NCBI GenBank assembly: GCA_963513935.1 | Contig: OY740768.1 | Span: forward strand, 59,326,004-59,390,003 | Length of the DNA stretch: 64,000 bases | Reading direction: 5' to 3' | Source: Aphrophora alni | Taxonomy: Eukaryota; Arthropoda; Insecta; Hemiptera; Aphrophoridae | Shown: positions 10,516-22,800 of the stretch, piece after piece | How positions within the stretch are numbered: position 1 is the first letter of the stretch | Layout of the letters: each line of letters opens with the position of its first letter | Notes under the pieces: generated by a model | Seen by the model: only the letters and a program-made list of their open reading frames with translations | Databases searched by the model: none | Told to the model about the DNA's origin: nothing | Made by a program: the position numbers and the translations under genes

Positions 10516-12103
10516 TTGATATTCACTGTAGAACACTTCACAGTTCATACATTCTGGAGCCAGGAGCTTCCTCAGTCTTTGGGTTCGCTTTACAGGTCTA
10601 AAATGTACCTTTCTGCAGCATTTCTTCAAATCATCTTTAACTGTAAAGTGAAAGATTCTTTTTTCCTTCCCCCGATTACATGACCAGAATCGTTACTCAT
10701 GTTACACTGTCTATAATTCTCAAAAAACTGTTCTCTTATCTAAAAATATTATAGCATGAGAATAGAAATTATAACATTTTAATCGAAAACTGTATCGGAT
10801 GATACACAAAGTTCAAGACGCTACGATGTTCAGTGAGAGTTTACAACATGTACGTCATAGACGTGTTCGATACGACTTATCTCCGCAACTTCTTTAATAT
10901 AAGTGAAGTATTTATTTTTATTGTTATATTATATTTACGTCTATGGTCAATATCGTAAATATTAGACATTTTTTTCATGTCGAAGAAGGAACTGCTCTGT
11001 ATTGAATTCATGGCTGGAGTTATGGACTGGGAATACTGAGGGGATTGTGAGGATCATCCACGACTCGTATATTACAGGATTTAGAGGTGTAGTCTTTCAA
11101 CATGACGTTTTAAAATTGATTGTGTTTGTGTGTTTTGAGGTGTGTGCTTTCACACTCCCAATAATCTGTGTGAGTGTTCTACCCCTAAAGTGCTGGTGTA
11201 GGCAATATAATATATGTGTAGTCGCCATTTCTATTCAACCTTGGTTGATAAGCCGACCAAGAGGTATCGAGAGTAAAATAACTTAACAGGCGCAAAATGT
11301 AAATGACATGAACTCCCAATACTTATATCGGTGTGAGCATTTTACCCTTATAGGACTCCATCAAAACCAGGACTCAAGTGCCCCATTAGGACTAATATAA
11401 ATATAACCATCGGTATCACAGCAGGTGCACTTGTAAAAATTTAGTTCATGTCTGGGTTAATTAAATAATACATATTACTTCAATTGATTATTGTTAATAA
11501 CAGTCATATTATTAATAACATATATACTATTAATAATAAGTAGACTCACACTGTTAGGTATGTATTAAAAGTAAAATTTTATATTTATTGTACAAAGTAA
11601 TAATGGTTGTTAGATTTCAAATTTCAAAATATAGTCATAAATATATTAATAATCCGATATAGTACTGAAGTCTTCGTTAATAACATTTTCCAGAACAGTT
11701 TACTTCGATTGATGATCTTAACTTACAATAGATGTATATTAAATAGATAATTCATAGCTGTGCCCATTTCTGTAGATAGTAAGCCACAAATTGGCCGTCG
11801 CCCGCTTTTAGGTGGCAGAAAACAACTGCTGAAAAATCCGAAGTTCTCTACTGGCTGGATACCGCAAAAAAAACGGGCGAAGGCCACAACGCGATACTAT
11901 CAAAACATCCTAACTCTTAGAAGTAAAGTTTCAATAATAACCTTTTTATATTATATTCTTTTTAAATTTATTTTCCGATTTTTTTAGTAATAAAGGCATT
12001 TTAAGTATAATACATTATTTTGAGAAATACTCATCATTAGACATCCTAATACATGACAAGGCAAATAGATTAATGTAATTGCTTTATAAAAATTGTCACA
12101 AAA
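10516..12103. other. Non-coding stretch, some GC-richer pieces
   Basis: Short open frames at 11002-11286 and 11760-11987 (94 and 75 codons, the second without an ATG) lie in pieces with a little more GC than background, but neither resembles a known protein and neither has convincing splice signals. I see no other feature. Confidence 0.5.
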
Positions 12104-12116
12104 AGAACAGAAACCT
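12104..12116. repeat. Target-site duplication, left copy
   Basis: AGAACAGAAACCT is repeated exactly at 12899-12911, directly bracketing the LINE fragment. A 13-bp exact duplication is the expected product of target-primed reverse transcription. Confidence 0.85.
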
Positions 12117-12898
12117 TACTTACTTAGTCAGTTCTCTTCTACCGGTAGGTGACGAGGTTTCACAGAGGGGTCTCCATCCTTTTCTATATTGGGTCTTGAT
12201 TCGAAATGATGTCTATTCCATGCCTCTTGTTTTAAGACTCGTTGCAATGTTGTCCTCCCACTTGATGCGTGGACATCCTCTGGTTCTGAGACCCTCACTT
12301 CTAGCATGCCATACCCTGCCATATGGTAGTCATGTTTCGGGCATACGTGCGACATGGCCATACCATCTCAGTTGGGCTCTCTTTATGGTTGATGCCAGAA
12401 GTATTACCCCAAGCGTATTCCTTATGGTGTTATTTCTGATGCGGTCTCTCCTCGTCTTTTGTTCTATGCACCGCAGGTATCTCATTTCCATCGCTTGTTT
12501 CCTACTTTGATGTTTAGTGCCTTGGGTCCATGATTCCGAGCTATATGTGAGTGTTGGTACATATGTTGATTTATACACAGAGAGCTTGGTCTTCTTGCTC
12601 GCTTCTCCTTCGCTAATAAAGTTGCGACTTAATGTATAATAGAGTCGTCCTGTTGAAGCAAGCAGCTATTTATTTCTGCGTCCATCTTTCCGTTTTCGGA
12701 TATCATGCACGAAAAGTACATGGAGTTGTTTTCGGAGTGGTTCTAAGTACTTAAAAGCTGGTACTTGTTCTAATTCCTTGTCATCGATCTTAAAATTCAA
12801 CACTCTTCTCTGCCTGGGCACGACCATCACTTTAGAATTCTCTGTACTAATCACCATGCCTACCTTCTTCAATTCCTCATTCCAGATGTCCAAATTAT
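12117..12898 (-). pseudogene. 5'-truncated RTE-like LINE, reverse transcriptase C-terminal part
   Basis: Read on the minus strand, a single frame runs from the 5' truncation point (12898) to a TAA at 12120-12122, broken only by three in-frame stops (TAG 12666-12668, TGA 12330-12332, TAG 12213-12215). In order it shows LDIWNEELKKVG (end of the RT palm), VPAFKYL, KLSVYKSTYVPTLTY with SSESW, KTRRDRIRNNTIR, LRWYGHVARM, and a basic tail with CPRIKWEDNI. These are hallmarks of the region after the catalytic YADD box in RTE and related LINEs. The YADD box and endonuclease are missing because of 5' truncation. The 3' end is a short TAAG repeat (ctaagtaagtaa), typical of RTE rather than poly(A) elements. 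The exact clade is inference. Confidence 0.88.
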
Positions 12899-12911
12899 AG
12901 AACAGAAACCT
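12899..12911. repeat. Target-site duplication, right copy
   Basis: Exact partner of 12104-12116. It marks the 5' (truncated) end of the minus-strand LINE. An open frame that appears to extend the LINE protein upstream to 12959 is in fact host sequence beyond this point. Confidence 0.85.
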
Positions 12912-15900
12912 ACCAAGAAAAAAAATCCTTTTCTCTGGAAATGTAGTCACGCAAATCATAATAAAAGCAGATGAAACACTAAAATATGCAGTGACAGATT
13001 TAAGTTACAATATGAACAGGATCAGATAAACTATTCAATCACGATCTTTAAAAAGAAAATATAATATTTCATAGCAGGTAGTCAGGTTTACATCTGAATT
13101 AAAAATTAATATCAGGAAAAAACTGACTTAAAGGATGTTTGAAAACAAATAGTTAAAACAAAATAAAAAATAATAAATATAGTAAACGATTTTATGGTAA
13201 TTATTAGTTACTACTAAACAACTGATTGTCAAAAAATCTATGTTATAATTTAACCCTAGTCACACTCACATTTTGGGTTTGATACAGCATTTCTCAAACG
13301 TGACTTTTAATTTAGCTTGGTTAATTTGATTAGTTTATATTATATTTTACTATATCGCCCATGACGGTAATTAATAAGGAATAACGAAATTATCTTCAAA
13401 CAGTCGGCCACCCAATTGTATCTTAGCTTTAATTGTAGCTTAAAGTTGTTGGATTTTTGTTTTGTGTCATCGTTCAGATTAATTAAACCTAATGTACACA
13501 CTAATAAACAAGGAACAATATTTTATTTACATCATTTTATCACTCATTGTTATTACAAATAAAAATTCTAAGTTACAAAAATTATAGCATCTCGAATATT
13601 TTATTAAAGTGTACATTAAAACTTATATTTTTCATGATAATTTGTTACATGTAGATAATACAAAACTCCAAGATTTATATATTTTGTTATGAAGACTGGG
13701 ACATTGTATAAATATTTAAAATGCCAACGAGGTAACACCAACCATGTTGCAATGCATACTGTAAATATTGTCTAGTTACAATTAAAGTGCTCATTTTATA
13801 TAAAGTTGTTGCCACAGTAGTGATGCAGTTTAATATTATTATTACTAAAACCAAATTGTAATAAAGGTAACAAAATTCTTACCTCTCTCCTGGCAAGAAT
13901 ACTAGTTACACAATATTAATAGTGGTATAGTATTTCAACTAACCTTTGGTAATTGGTTAGTCCAGCAATCCTATCCTTGGGAAGCCAAAGCACCTGGATG
14001 AGTGCAAAGTCGAAGTTTTTCTCGAAGAAAACCGACAGATTGACTACATAACAGTGGTGGAAATAGATATTTAGGACCTTCAAAATTGTCCATATCAGTC
14101 ATGATGTCAAGTAATATGCTTGCAATATTCTACAATAAATTTATCTGAAACTATAATCGGTCTAAATGAAAATATGTATTAAAATTGTGATTTATATCCT
14201 TCCAACTATGGATGATGGAAATCTGTTGTAGTATTTTATCAGGTGTTTAATAGAAATACAGATGTAACAATACATATAAGCTTAACTCTAAACTAAACAT
14301 AGTTTTGTAACTCTCTTAATAATTAGCAATGTATAAAGAATTTTGTGATTGTCATTTTATTATATTGAATTCAACATAAGTTATAAATTAAAGATGAGTT
14401 AATCTGTGTACTTGGTTTTAAGATGTAGTACCAAAAATCTAAGTTACTTACGTACATCAATCAAATTCAAGAGTATGTAGTCAACGAAGAAGTATTTATT
14501 TTGTAATCATATGAATGTTCGCTACAAGTTTATTTGACATTTTCAGCGTCTGAGTTAACAAAAGTTATTTAATCATGAATAATATAAATGAGTACAATCT
14601 CAGATATCGACTTTCCTGTTTACGTTATACAATTTTCCTGATGTTTGCATTAGTGAACGTGCTTGCACGCTTCATAACAACATGTTTACATAATATAGAC
14701 CTTTTTCAAAACATATTTTTTTAGATACATTCAAAATTTAACAATATCCTTTTCATCAAAATCTGAAAATCTAATCTTATAGTTATAATATTATCCCCTA
14801 CTTATACTTGTATTAAATTGTAGATACATGTCTAAACAAGCTATATTCATATTATATAATTACATTACCATTTCCTCCAAAACCAATTTGCTATGAAGCT
14901 GTTTTGATATCATTTTTGGTATTTTATTAGTGGCTGAAATCATATAATGTTATTTTAGTCCCTTGTGAATATTTTTACTGAATTTATTTCAATTAAAAGA
15001 GTTAATTACCAACGATACGAATATTACTCACAAAATGTATAAAATTGGTATCTAATTTTATAAATTCATATTAAACAAAATGAAGTACAATTAAATGAAA
15101 ATTTATGTATAAATGAACCCCTTAAATAAAGAAAGATATTGAAATGACAAACAGGGGTTTGACAATATATAATTATTTCTTAATTCAAATTATAAAAGAA
15201 ATAGTGTAGAGCCATATCGTTTTAATACGAAATTCTATGACTGGATACAAGGTTTATTTTGAGACTATGTGTTTCCTATGGATATGAAAAAAGGTAATTG
15301 TCTTATTGATCACCACAAGGTTTGTTTTATTATAGTTTTACAACGTTGGATAAATTATGCACTTAATTTAAAATTGAAGTTAGTACTCCAGTCCTGGACT
15401 TTTATAAATAAAATACTTGATTTACCAAATGTTTAAGTTAAATTTTATATTATCATTTATAAATCATATTTATACTGTCTTAAATGCAATATTGTTGTTG
15501 ACTTCACTTCCTTATTTATATAGCTAGATATATATTTTCTTTAGTCTGAATAATCAATTTGAATTATCGAACAGATAGATGATTTCTGTATGGAATCTTA
15601 AGAGGTAATGTCTTTTACATCATTGGCTTAGGAGAAAGTAAGTTCTTCTTCTTCTCCTCAAATAGTGGCACTTTAAAAAAATAATAAACAGCCTATGTAA
15701 AAATGACATGGTTTACTTAATTCTATGATAATTACAATTTCTTAAGGAACGTATGTCATATGAAATTGAATATAATTAGTGAGTACGAAAATTGGGTGAT
15801 TGGAAACATTGATTTTTTTAATTAATATAATATACAAGTTATTTTTCTTTTATTTATACCAATAGATGTATGTACAATTATTTCAGTTTTAATACCAGTA

Positions 15901-16372
15901 ATAAATTTTGTGACATTACACTAACCAAGCAGTGATCTATAAACCTGAAAAAATCGGTTCTTATATTTGTTTAGTCAGGTAAAACTTCTATGAAATATAA
16001 ATATTTTTCTTATCCGTTATTATTAGTGTTCAATATGACTATCGTAATATAATATACTTAATTCTTACGTCGTTTCTAAGACATTAACAACGAATATGGA
16101 AGGCAAATACAATTTAAATACTTTATCTTATGTTTCGAGTGATAAAAAGTGTTGAGAAGTCAAACAAGGGACAATTAGAATAGCGCTGTTCTGAAGCTCA
16201 AACTTGCATATGCCATACACATAAATTTGTCAGCAGTCTCATTATCTAATCCATCGAATGTTATGTAATGTTTTTGGTATTTTTGAAAGGCCCTCAGGTA
16301 CTTAATGAGAATAATGAGTTAGAAGACTGATTTCGCATAAATATGAATGGATTCTTTAATTATTAGTATATG
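12912..16372. other. AT-rich non-coding stretch, nothing recognised
   Basis: No long frame, RNA gene, repeat array or transposon signature is visible. Base composition is uniform and AT-rich. Confidence 0.6.
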
Positions 16373-16418
<46 letters not shown>

Positions 16419-16443
16419 TTGTGTGTTTGTGTGTTTGTGTGTG

Positions 16444-16491
<48 letters not shown>
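16373..16491. repeat. Compound (AT)n-(GT)n microsatellite
   Basis: About 38 nt of alternating AT change directly to about 80 nt of GT with a few TTT interruptions (gtgtgtttgtgtg). The 75-codon frame over it is an artefact of the repeat. Confidence 0.97.
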
Positions 16492-16493
<2 letters not shown>

Positions 16494-19400
16494 CCAAATC
16501 CTTTTTTACAATTAAACAATTAATAAATGTGGTTAAAGAATTAAAAATAATAGAAATTTCACTAGTGGAAAATTATATTCATAAATTGTTTGCTTAAAAT
16601 ATCCGTGCCATTTGTTGGGTCAGCGATTGCTCTTGGATTTTAATTAATGTCGTCACTGCACAAAACCTGAGTATAAATGAGAATGTAATTATTGCTGCCA
16701 TAAATCATTCCTTATTAAAGTGGAATATTAATCACAGGCAGGAGAATAATAAATTTTTAATTATAATTGGTTTAACACAAGGTGTTAATTTATATCCAAT
16801 TTGTATAGTGGATTACATGTGAAATAAGTATTATTTGTCTTCAAATAATGATATTTCATTTGAAAATAAAATTTGCATTCTGCTTCCTTATGAAGTTAAC
16901 TTTCAAGTTGCTCTATGATTCTTCACTTGATTTGTGATTTTTTCCATCAACCTTGAAAAGGAAATGAATAATTTATAATAAAATTATGCTGTGATTAAAT
17001 AATCAATTCACGTGACACCTACTATAAAGTAACTCATAAAATACACGTCACACTTAAAGAATATTTAAGGAAAATATATTTTAAAACTCTGTTTAATTTA
17101 GTGCAAAACACCTGTTTGAAATAAATAAGCTATATATTAGCAATGCATATTTTCCATTTATATGTGTAACTGGATATAGTGAAATTTCATTTGCATGAAA
17201 AAATTTAAACTATGTTTCCTCGTACAGTCAACTTTGATACTGATCTGTTCGAAACAACAAATTTATTACAAAATGAGAGTGCAACTTAAAAAATGTGCAT
17301 ACCTTGGTCCATGAATACATTCACTAATTACAGATTCTTTTCATTGGTCACTACCTCATTAAGATTTTCACTCCAGTAAACTATTTTCTATGAATTCACA
17401 CTGAAAGTGTCACCAATTAACATACACAATATATAAACTGTATGTCATTATTATTACATGTTATTATAACATTTATGTTATAGGTTAACACACAAAATAG
17501 TAATCACACAAAAACGGTTTTGATTGTAAATGTAGGCTAACATTTTACTAATTATACCGGTAGGTGTACGGGTCGATATTTTTGTAATATGTATATTTGT
17601 ACAAAATTTCGTTAAAACTTCAAAAAACCCTTCTTGGTGGATCCTTTTGTTATTGATGGAATACTCCGAGATTTTTATGATTCAGACCCATTATTTGTTC
17701 TCGACTGTCAGGACATTTGTTTATAGTACCGAATGTTAGAAAACATTGGAAGCAAACAACTTAATATATATTTGACGTTAGTAAAGAGAAATCAACCAAA
17801 TTGTGGTTGTTGTGTGAGTGCCACAAACCATAAAATCAGCTTTTTATTAGTTTTCATGAATTATTCACCCCCTTAAAGGTGGCGCTACTTGGTTAAGTTT
17901 TGAATCTATGTAAACCCATTTGAGTTGTACCCCATCTTATAGGTACCCTATCTGGTATTCTGGCAGAATAATTCCTAAACAGTATTGAAAAGAGTTTACA
18001 TTTTGAAAAAATATAATGAAATCAAAATGCAAATCAGCAATAAAATTTTATATTACTACAGCTATGTAGACGTCATCATCCTCGTGTTCAATGTTTTACA
18101 ATAAAAAATAAGTAGCGTTTCGCTGCACTGCTGCCGTAACGCTGTTATCTCCGCTATGCCCATGGGTGTTACTCTCCTTACATCATTGGTAATCACAGTT
18201 AGAACAGAGTATGGTTTCAGTTTTTTTCAAACATAGAAAATGTTAACTCCACTTATGAACCTGCCGATTTTGTAATTAAGTCTATTATCCGCAATGTATA
18301 AACAAAAAGCTTCAGACCAAGACATATTTATGAAACGTATGGTGAAAAGGCAGTGAGTTAGGTAGAAGAGAGAATAACCATGACGACGTAAGGAGGGGAG
18401 GCCTTGTCTCATCAACTAAGGCAAAGTAAGTTTCATGATTTTTTTATCCAAGTCGATTCAAATATTGAAATTACATTAATAGTAAATATTACCTGTAATT
18501 AATCAGTCGTGTGACTTTTTGGTTTTGAAGAATTTCTACGACGCGTTTCGGGATCGTAATATTCATTATCAATTTTGATATTCTGGAATATTTTTTTCAT
18601 AGAACAAATAAACCAGCGAGACCACCATCTGTCAGAACAATTTAATTGGAAGAGAATGTTCTTAATGAGATATCAAATCAATTATGAAAAAAAAATACTT
18701 TCGAATCAGTATTCATGATTTATACTCATGTCTTGTTAATTGCGTTACTTTATAATTCATATTGACAGAATAAGCAAGCAATTCTTTATGTATTTTAGAG
18801 CTGAACAAATAACCTGTTTTTAAAGTATTATTTTATCCAATTGAAACTAAATTTTGTTCAACTAAGGATATAGTCATATCAATTAATGTCTTTCTGTATT
18901 TGTTAAAGTGGATAAGAAGAACATTTCTAAAATCTATCAATATTTACAAAAAAAAATCAAAAATTAATTTTTATTGTTAATAATTTGACTTTGTTAAGTT
19001 AGTTAAATCTGTTGAATATTCACTTCAAACCACGTTTGAGAATATAATCCAAATTCTCAGATAAAACTATATTATTTTATATTTGTAATTATTCGTCAAT
19101 TTGATTATATTTCCAACTTGTTGTTTTGAAATTCATTTCTGTGTATGCACATAAACAGTAAATTCTTCACTTAACCAGAATAATTTAATTTACAAACAAA
19201 TTTTAATGAAATGTTTGAAACATTGTTTACTTAAAAAATATCCTTTATTTTATCACAAAATTTGCCATCTCCCCTTCATAAAAAAACCCAAATACACTGT
19301 CATTGTTTCACTTTTTACAAGCTAATGTTATATGACAATATAACACAATCTTAGCAATTTTACGTCACTTTGAGTCAAACCTCCACGGCATGTAGTTTAT

Positions 19401-21336
19401 TATTTAATTTTGTTTTCTATCTTACACTTTTTGTATAGGAAAAGAATGTTTATAATTTTAAAATTATTAAAATAAAATGGACACATTTAGAACGAATTAG
19501 AATCCTTGAATGACACATTAATTTATTAACGCCTACGAGTAATAAGACTGTCAAACATATAAGAAATATAAATATATTTTAAGGTTATGGAAAGGTAAAT
19601 GTTTCCACATGTGTAAAGATTCCAACAATTATTTTCAGGTATAATTATCGTACAAGAATAATAACTAATATTTCAACTTATTTTGTAGGTCTAAGAACAC
19701 TGTTTGATGAAATTTCCACTTTCGTGATTTAAATATGTTGTTCTAAAATCCATTTGAAAATATATTTATTACTTTATTGCAGAAAGTCAAAGCGGGAATA
19801 AGTAAAGTTTTTCTGGCCCTTTTTATTTAAATTTAGTTATGACTTAGTGAACCATTAAAAATAAATGATATTCTTAGGAAAGATGTTAGGAAAAAGATAT
19901 TTTTTACGCTGTAAAATAAATGAAAAATGTTACATGTAATTGAAGAAAATAACGCTTAATATGTTTTGTAAATTGCATACTTTAACCAGATCTTTCCATT
20001 ATTATATCAAGCCAATTATATTTCCAGATACGTCTGTTTCAATTATATTATGAGACATAGGCTGTGGAAAAAATCTTTTCTGAACTTTCAGACATTCTGC
20101 GCCCTAAATATTAGAGTTATAACCATCTAGTCCAGTTTGGTTTAATATAATGGTAATAAGATGAAATATCTAGTAAGGTATATAATTATCATAAATGTTA
20201 TTCATGGAGAAGAAGGTATTAAACTAAGTCGATGAAAGCTACCTATTGCAATATTACCACTTTCAACAACCATTCGGGTAGCTGAAAGCCATCTGATTAA
20301 TAAACTAACAAATTCCTTCATTAGGGAGAGGCTATAACGCAACAAATAGACGTTTTATCTGCGCCTAGTTAGATACCAAATAAATATTATTCACTTATTA
20401 TGAAGCAGAGACAAAAGAATATCTTCTGTGCTAATATGGTTTATTTCATCAACTGCATATTTAGACATTTTGTAATAAATGAAATAATTAAGAGTGCTGA
20501 TACCAATATTGGGAATTATAATATCTTTCGAAAACCGATCAAAGGTAATTTGGTAGAAATTTTAATTACATTATACATATGGAGACAAAGACAACAAGAA
20601 AGATAATTGGTTACCCTTTCAGGGACAATAAGAGATAAACACATTAATTGGAAATAAATGTCCAGTAAACTGTAAAAGAAAAAACGTCATAACGTAGCCA
20701 GATACACAGTGCTAGTCATCACTAGTTTTTCCGAAAATGTTAACAAAGCCGAAGTGCGTAAACATTGGTGTAAATTATTACAATAACACACTGCAACGAT
20801 TTACTATCATATTAATGAGGCACTATGAACTCTAAATATTATTAACAATGAAACGCATTACAAGAACATATCAAATTGTTATAGAATGTTCTATTGTATT
20901 TTATATCACGTTTATCTGGTATTCAGATATCTATTCTTAATTAATAATGTTGTTTTTTACAGGTATATTTCCCTTTCAAAATATGTATCAAAATTACAAG
21001 AACGATAAAAAATATTGTACACCTAAAACTTTTAAATCTTTTATGTATTAACATAAATGTTTTTCTAAGATCTAACAGTAACAACGCTCCTTTTATAAAT
21101 GGTGATCGTTTAACTAATGATGATTGCTGTTTTGTACTCTCAACACTTACATTATACAAAAGACTTTTTTATTCGTACGAAATATCTTGCCGCTTAGGAA
21201 ATTAACCTATTATATTCTCGAATTTAGCTTGAAAATATTCACTCTGTAATAATGAACGCAAACCCGACTGTATACATTTAGCAAGATATAACATTTTAAT
21301 ATATATTTTTATGTCTACTGTTAATAAAATGTGAAT
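16492..21336. other. AT-rich non-coding stretch, nothing recognised
   Basis: There are only short frames. A slightly GC-richer patch at 18115-18180 and 18340-18420 (with a 62-codon minus frame at 18415-18227) has no recognisable motif. No repeat array was seen. Confidence 0.55.
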
Positions 21337-21462
21337 TAAAGGATTAATTAAAACAATAAAGCTAAAGGTTCAAAATTATTTTTATAATTTAAATGAGCTA
21401 CAATTGTTTCGCCTTGCAGCATTATCGGAAACTTTAGCTTTATTGTTTTATTTAATCCTTAA
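21337..21462. repeat. Small foldback, about 33-nt inverted repeats
   Basis: The left arm contains aaggattaattaaaacaata followed by aagctaaag. The right arm reads ctttagctttattgttttat followed by ttaatcctt, its reverse complement apart from about one mismatch, with a loop of about 60 nt. It could be a miniature inverted-repeat transposon relic or a structured transcript. No flanking duplication was identified. Confidence 0.75.
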
Positions 21463-21596
21463 ATATGGAGTTTCAACAAGAAATATCTGCTGTTACATTA
21501 AAATTAAATGTGAATTAATTCTGAATGAAGTCTATTTTACTTATTGATAAATAATAAACACGAGATTGTATATGAAAAATGTATTTATAAAATGTA

Positions 21597-21598
<2 letters not shown>

Positions 21599-21655
<57 letters not shown>
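21599..21655. repeat. (TG)n microsatellite
   Basis: About 57 nt of uninterrupted TG. The overlapping 80-codon frame is a by-product of it. Confidence 0.97.
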
Positions 21656-21657
<2 letters not shown>

Positions 21658-22052
21658 ATTTGTATGTAGAAATGCAAATGCTAAAGGCAGCTATATTTTG
21701 TTATTCAGTAAAAATATTCAGAATGAATGATTTTTTGAAAATTTCCCAAAAAAAAGCTCGACAATTTATTTGGCTTTCCACGGTTTCTATTTTTTTCTTT
21801 TCTTTTAAAAGAGGTGTACCTCAAAACAGGCAAAGCCTTTGAGGGTTTCATTTGGTAGAAAGACATAGAGATATTCTTTTTTGAATTTGTAAACTAAATA
21901 TAAAAGACAATGATTTGATTATAATTATTTTAATTATTATATATATGTTCAATTTAATTTACTATTGTTTATATGCATTTATTTTTTTCTATATAAGTAG
22001 TCTATAAATATGAAATGTAATTGTTTGTTTTTTCTGTGTGAGCTACCAACTG

Positions 22053-22109
22053 AAATAAATAAATAAATTAAAAAAATAAATAAATTAAAAAAATAAAATA
22101 AATAATGAA
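22053..22109. repeat. AAAT-rich simple repeat
   Basis: Irregular run of aaat units with two longer A runs (aaataaataaataaattaaa and similar). Degenerate tetranucleotide repeat. Confidence 0.85.
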
Positions 22110-22778
22110 TGATGGAATTGAAATTATAATTACTAATTTACCCTTCGCCCAGATAGAACACTGGGAACAAAACCATAGTAGCAAGAAAGTTTTCTTCCTC
22201 AATAATAAGGAACCGTGATGTTAGAAAATACATGTCAGAGATCAAAATTATATTAAATGTTTTACATTCTATTTTGTAACACAGGATATTTGCGAAGAAT
22301 GTGTTCAGAGAAGAGTTTGGATATAAATGATGTTAAAATTTAGTTATGATTTCTTGCACTTTTATATAAATTGGTTTGAATATGTCACTTAGAACATGAT
22401 GAACGTAATTAAGTTCTCATATGTATGAAACCTGTCGTAATGAGTTATTAATTATAAATTTATTTATTTTTATGTTACATCATCCAATTGATCGGTTTCT
22501 CAAAAATTCCAAATCTATTGTGTAAATTGATGTTATTTTAAATTTGTATTTAAACTATTTACCTAATATTATCTAACTCTAAAAAACACTCGCACGCAAT
22601 TAAACAATTCATATTAATAAACGATTGTAAATATTTGTAAAAAAATTTACAGAATCATTTTTCTGATTATAACATGAAATAATTTTACCTTTCAATATAT
22701 CGATGTTATTCTTTTAAATGACAAAATTATATGAATTTGTTTTAAAATTCTAGTTACAATGTTTTCAAATAGGCTGTT
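22110..22778. other. Non-coding stretch, nothing recognised
   Basis: AT-rich with no frames or repeats of note. Confidence 0.55.
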
Positions 22779-22800
22779 CCTAACCTAACCTAACCTAACT
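22779..22800 (-). repeat. Short interstitial telomere-type array, CCTAA x4
   Basis: CCTAACCTAACCTAACCTAA followed by ct. CCTAA/TTAGG is the ancestral arthropod telomere unit. The array is far too short to be a chromosome end and is followed by a C-rich run (ctctccccccc). Confidence 0.85.

Noticed and set aside
11002..11286. 94-codon + strand frame in a GC-richer patch
   Set aside because: No motif, no splice context, and composition only slightly above background.
12079..12510. A 143-codon + strand frame
   Set aside because: It is antisense to the RTE-like LINE fragment, whose minus-strand frame carries clear family motifs.
12899..12959. Apparent N-terminal extension of the LINE protein
   Set aside because: The 13-bp target duplication shows the insertion ends at 12898, so this open stretch is host sequence in frame by chance.
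16370..16597. 75-codon frame rich in Tyr/Ile and Cys/Val
   Set aside because: Produced by the AT and GT microsatellite.
18227..18415. 62-codon minus-strand frame
   Set aside because: No family resemblance and no supporting signals.
21600..21842. 80-codon Cys/Val-rich frame
   Set aside because: Produced by the TG microsatellite and AT-rich flank.
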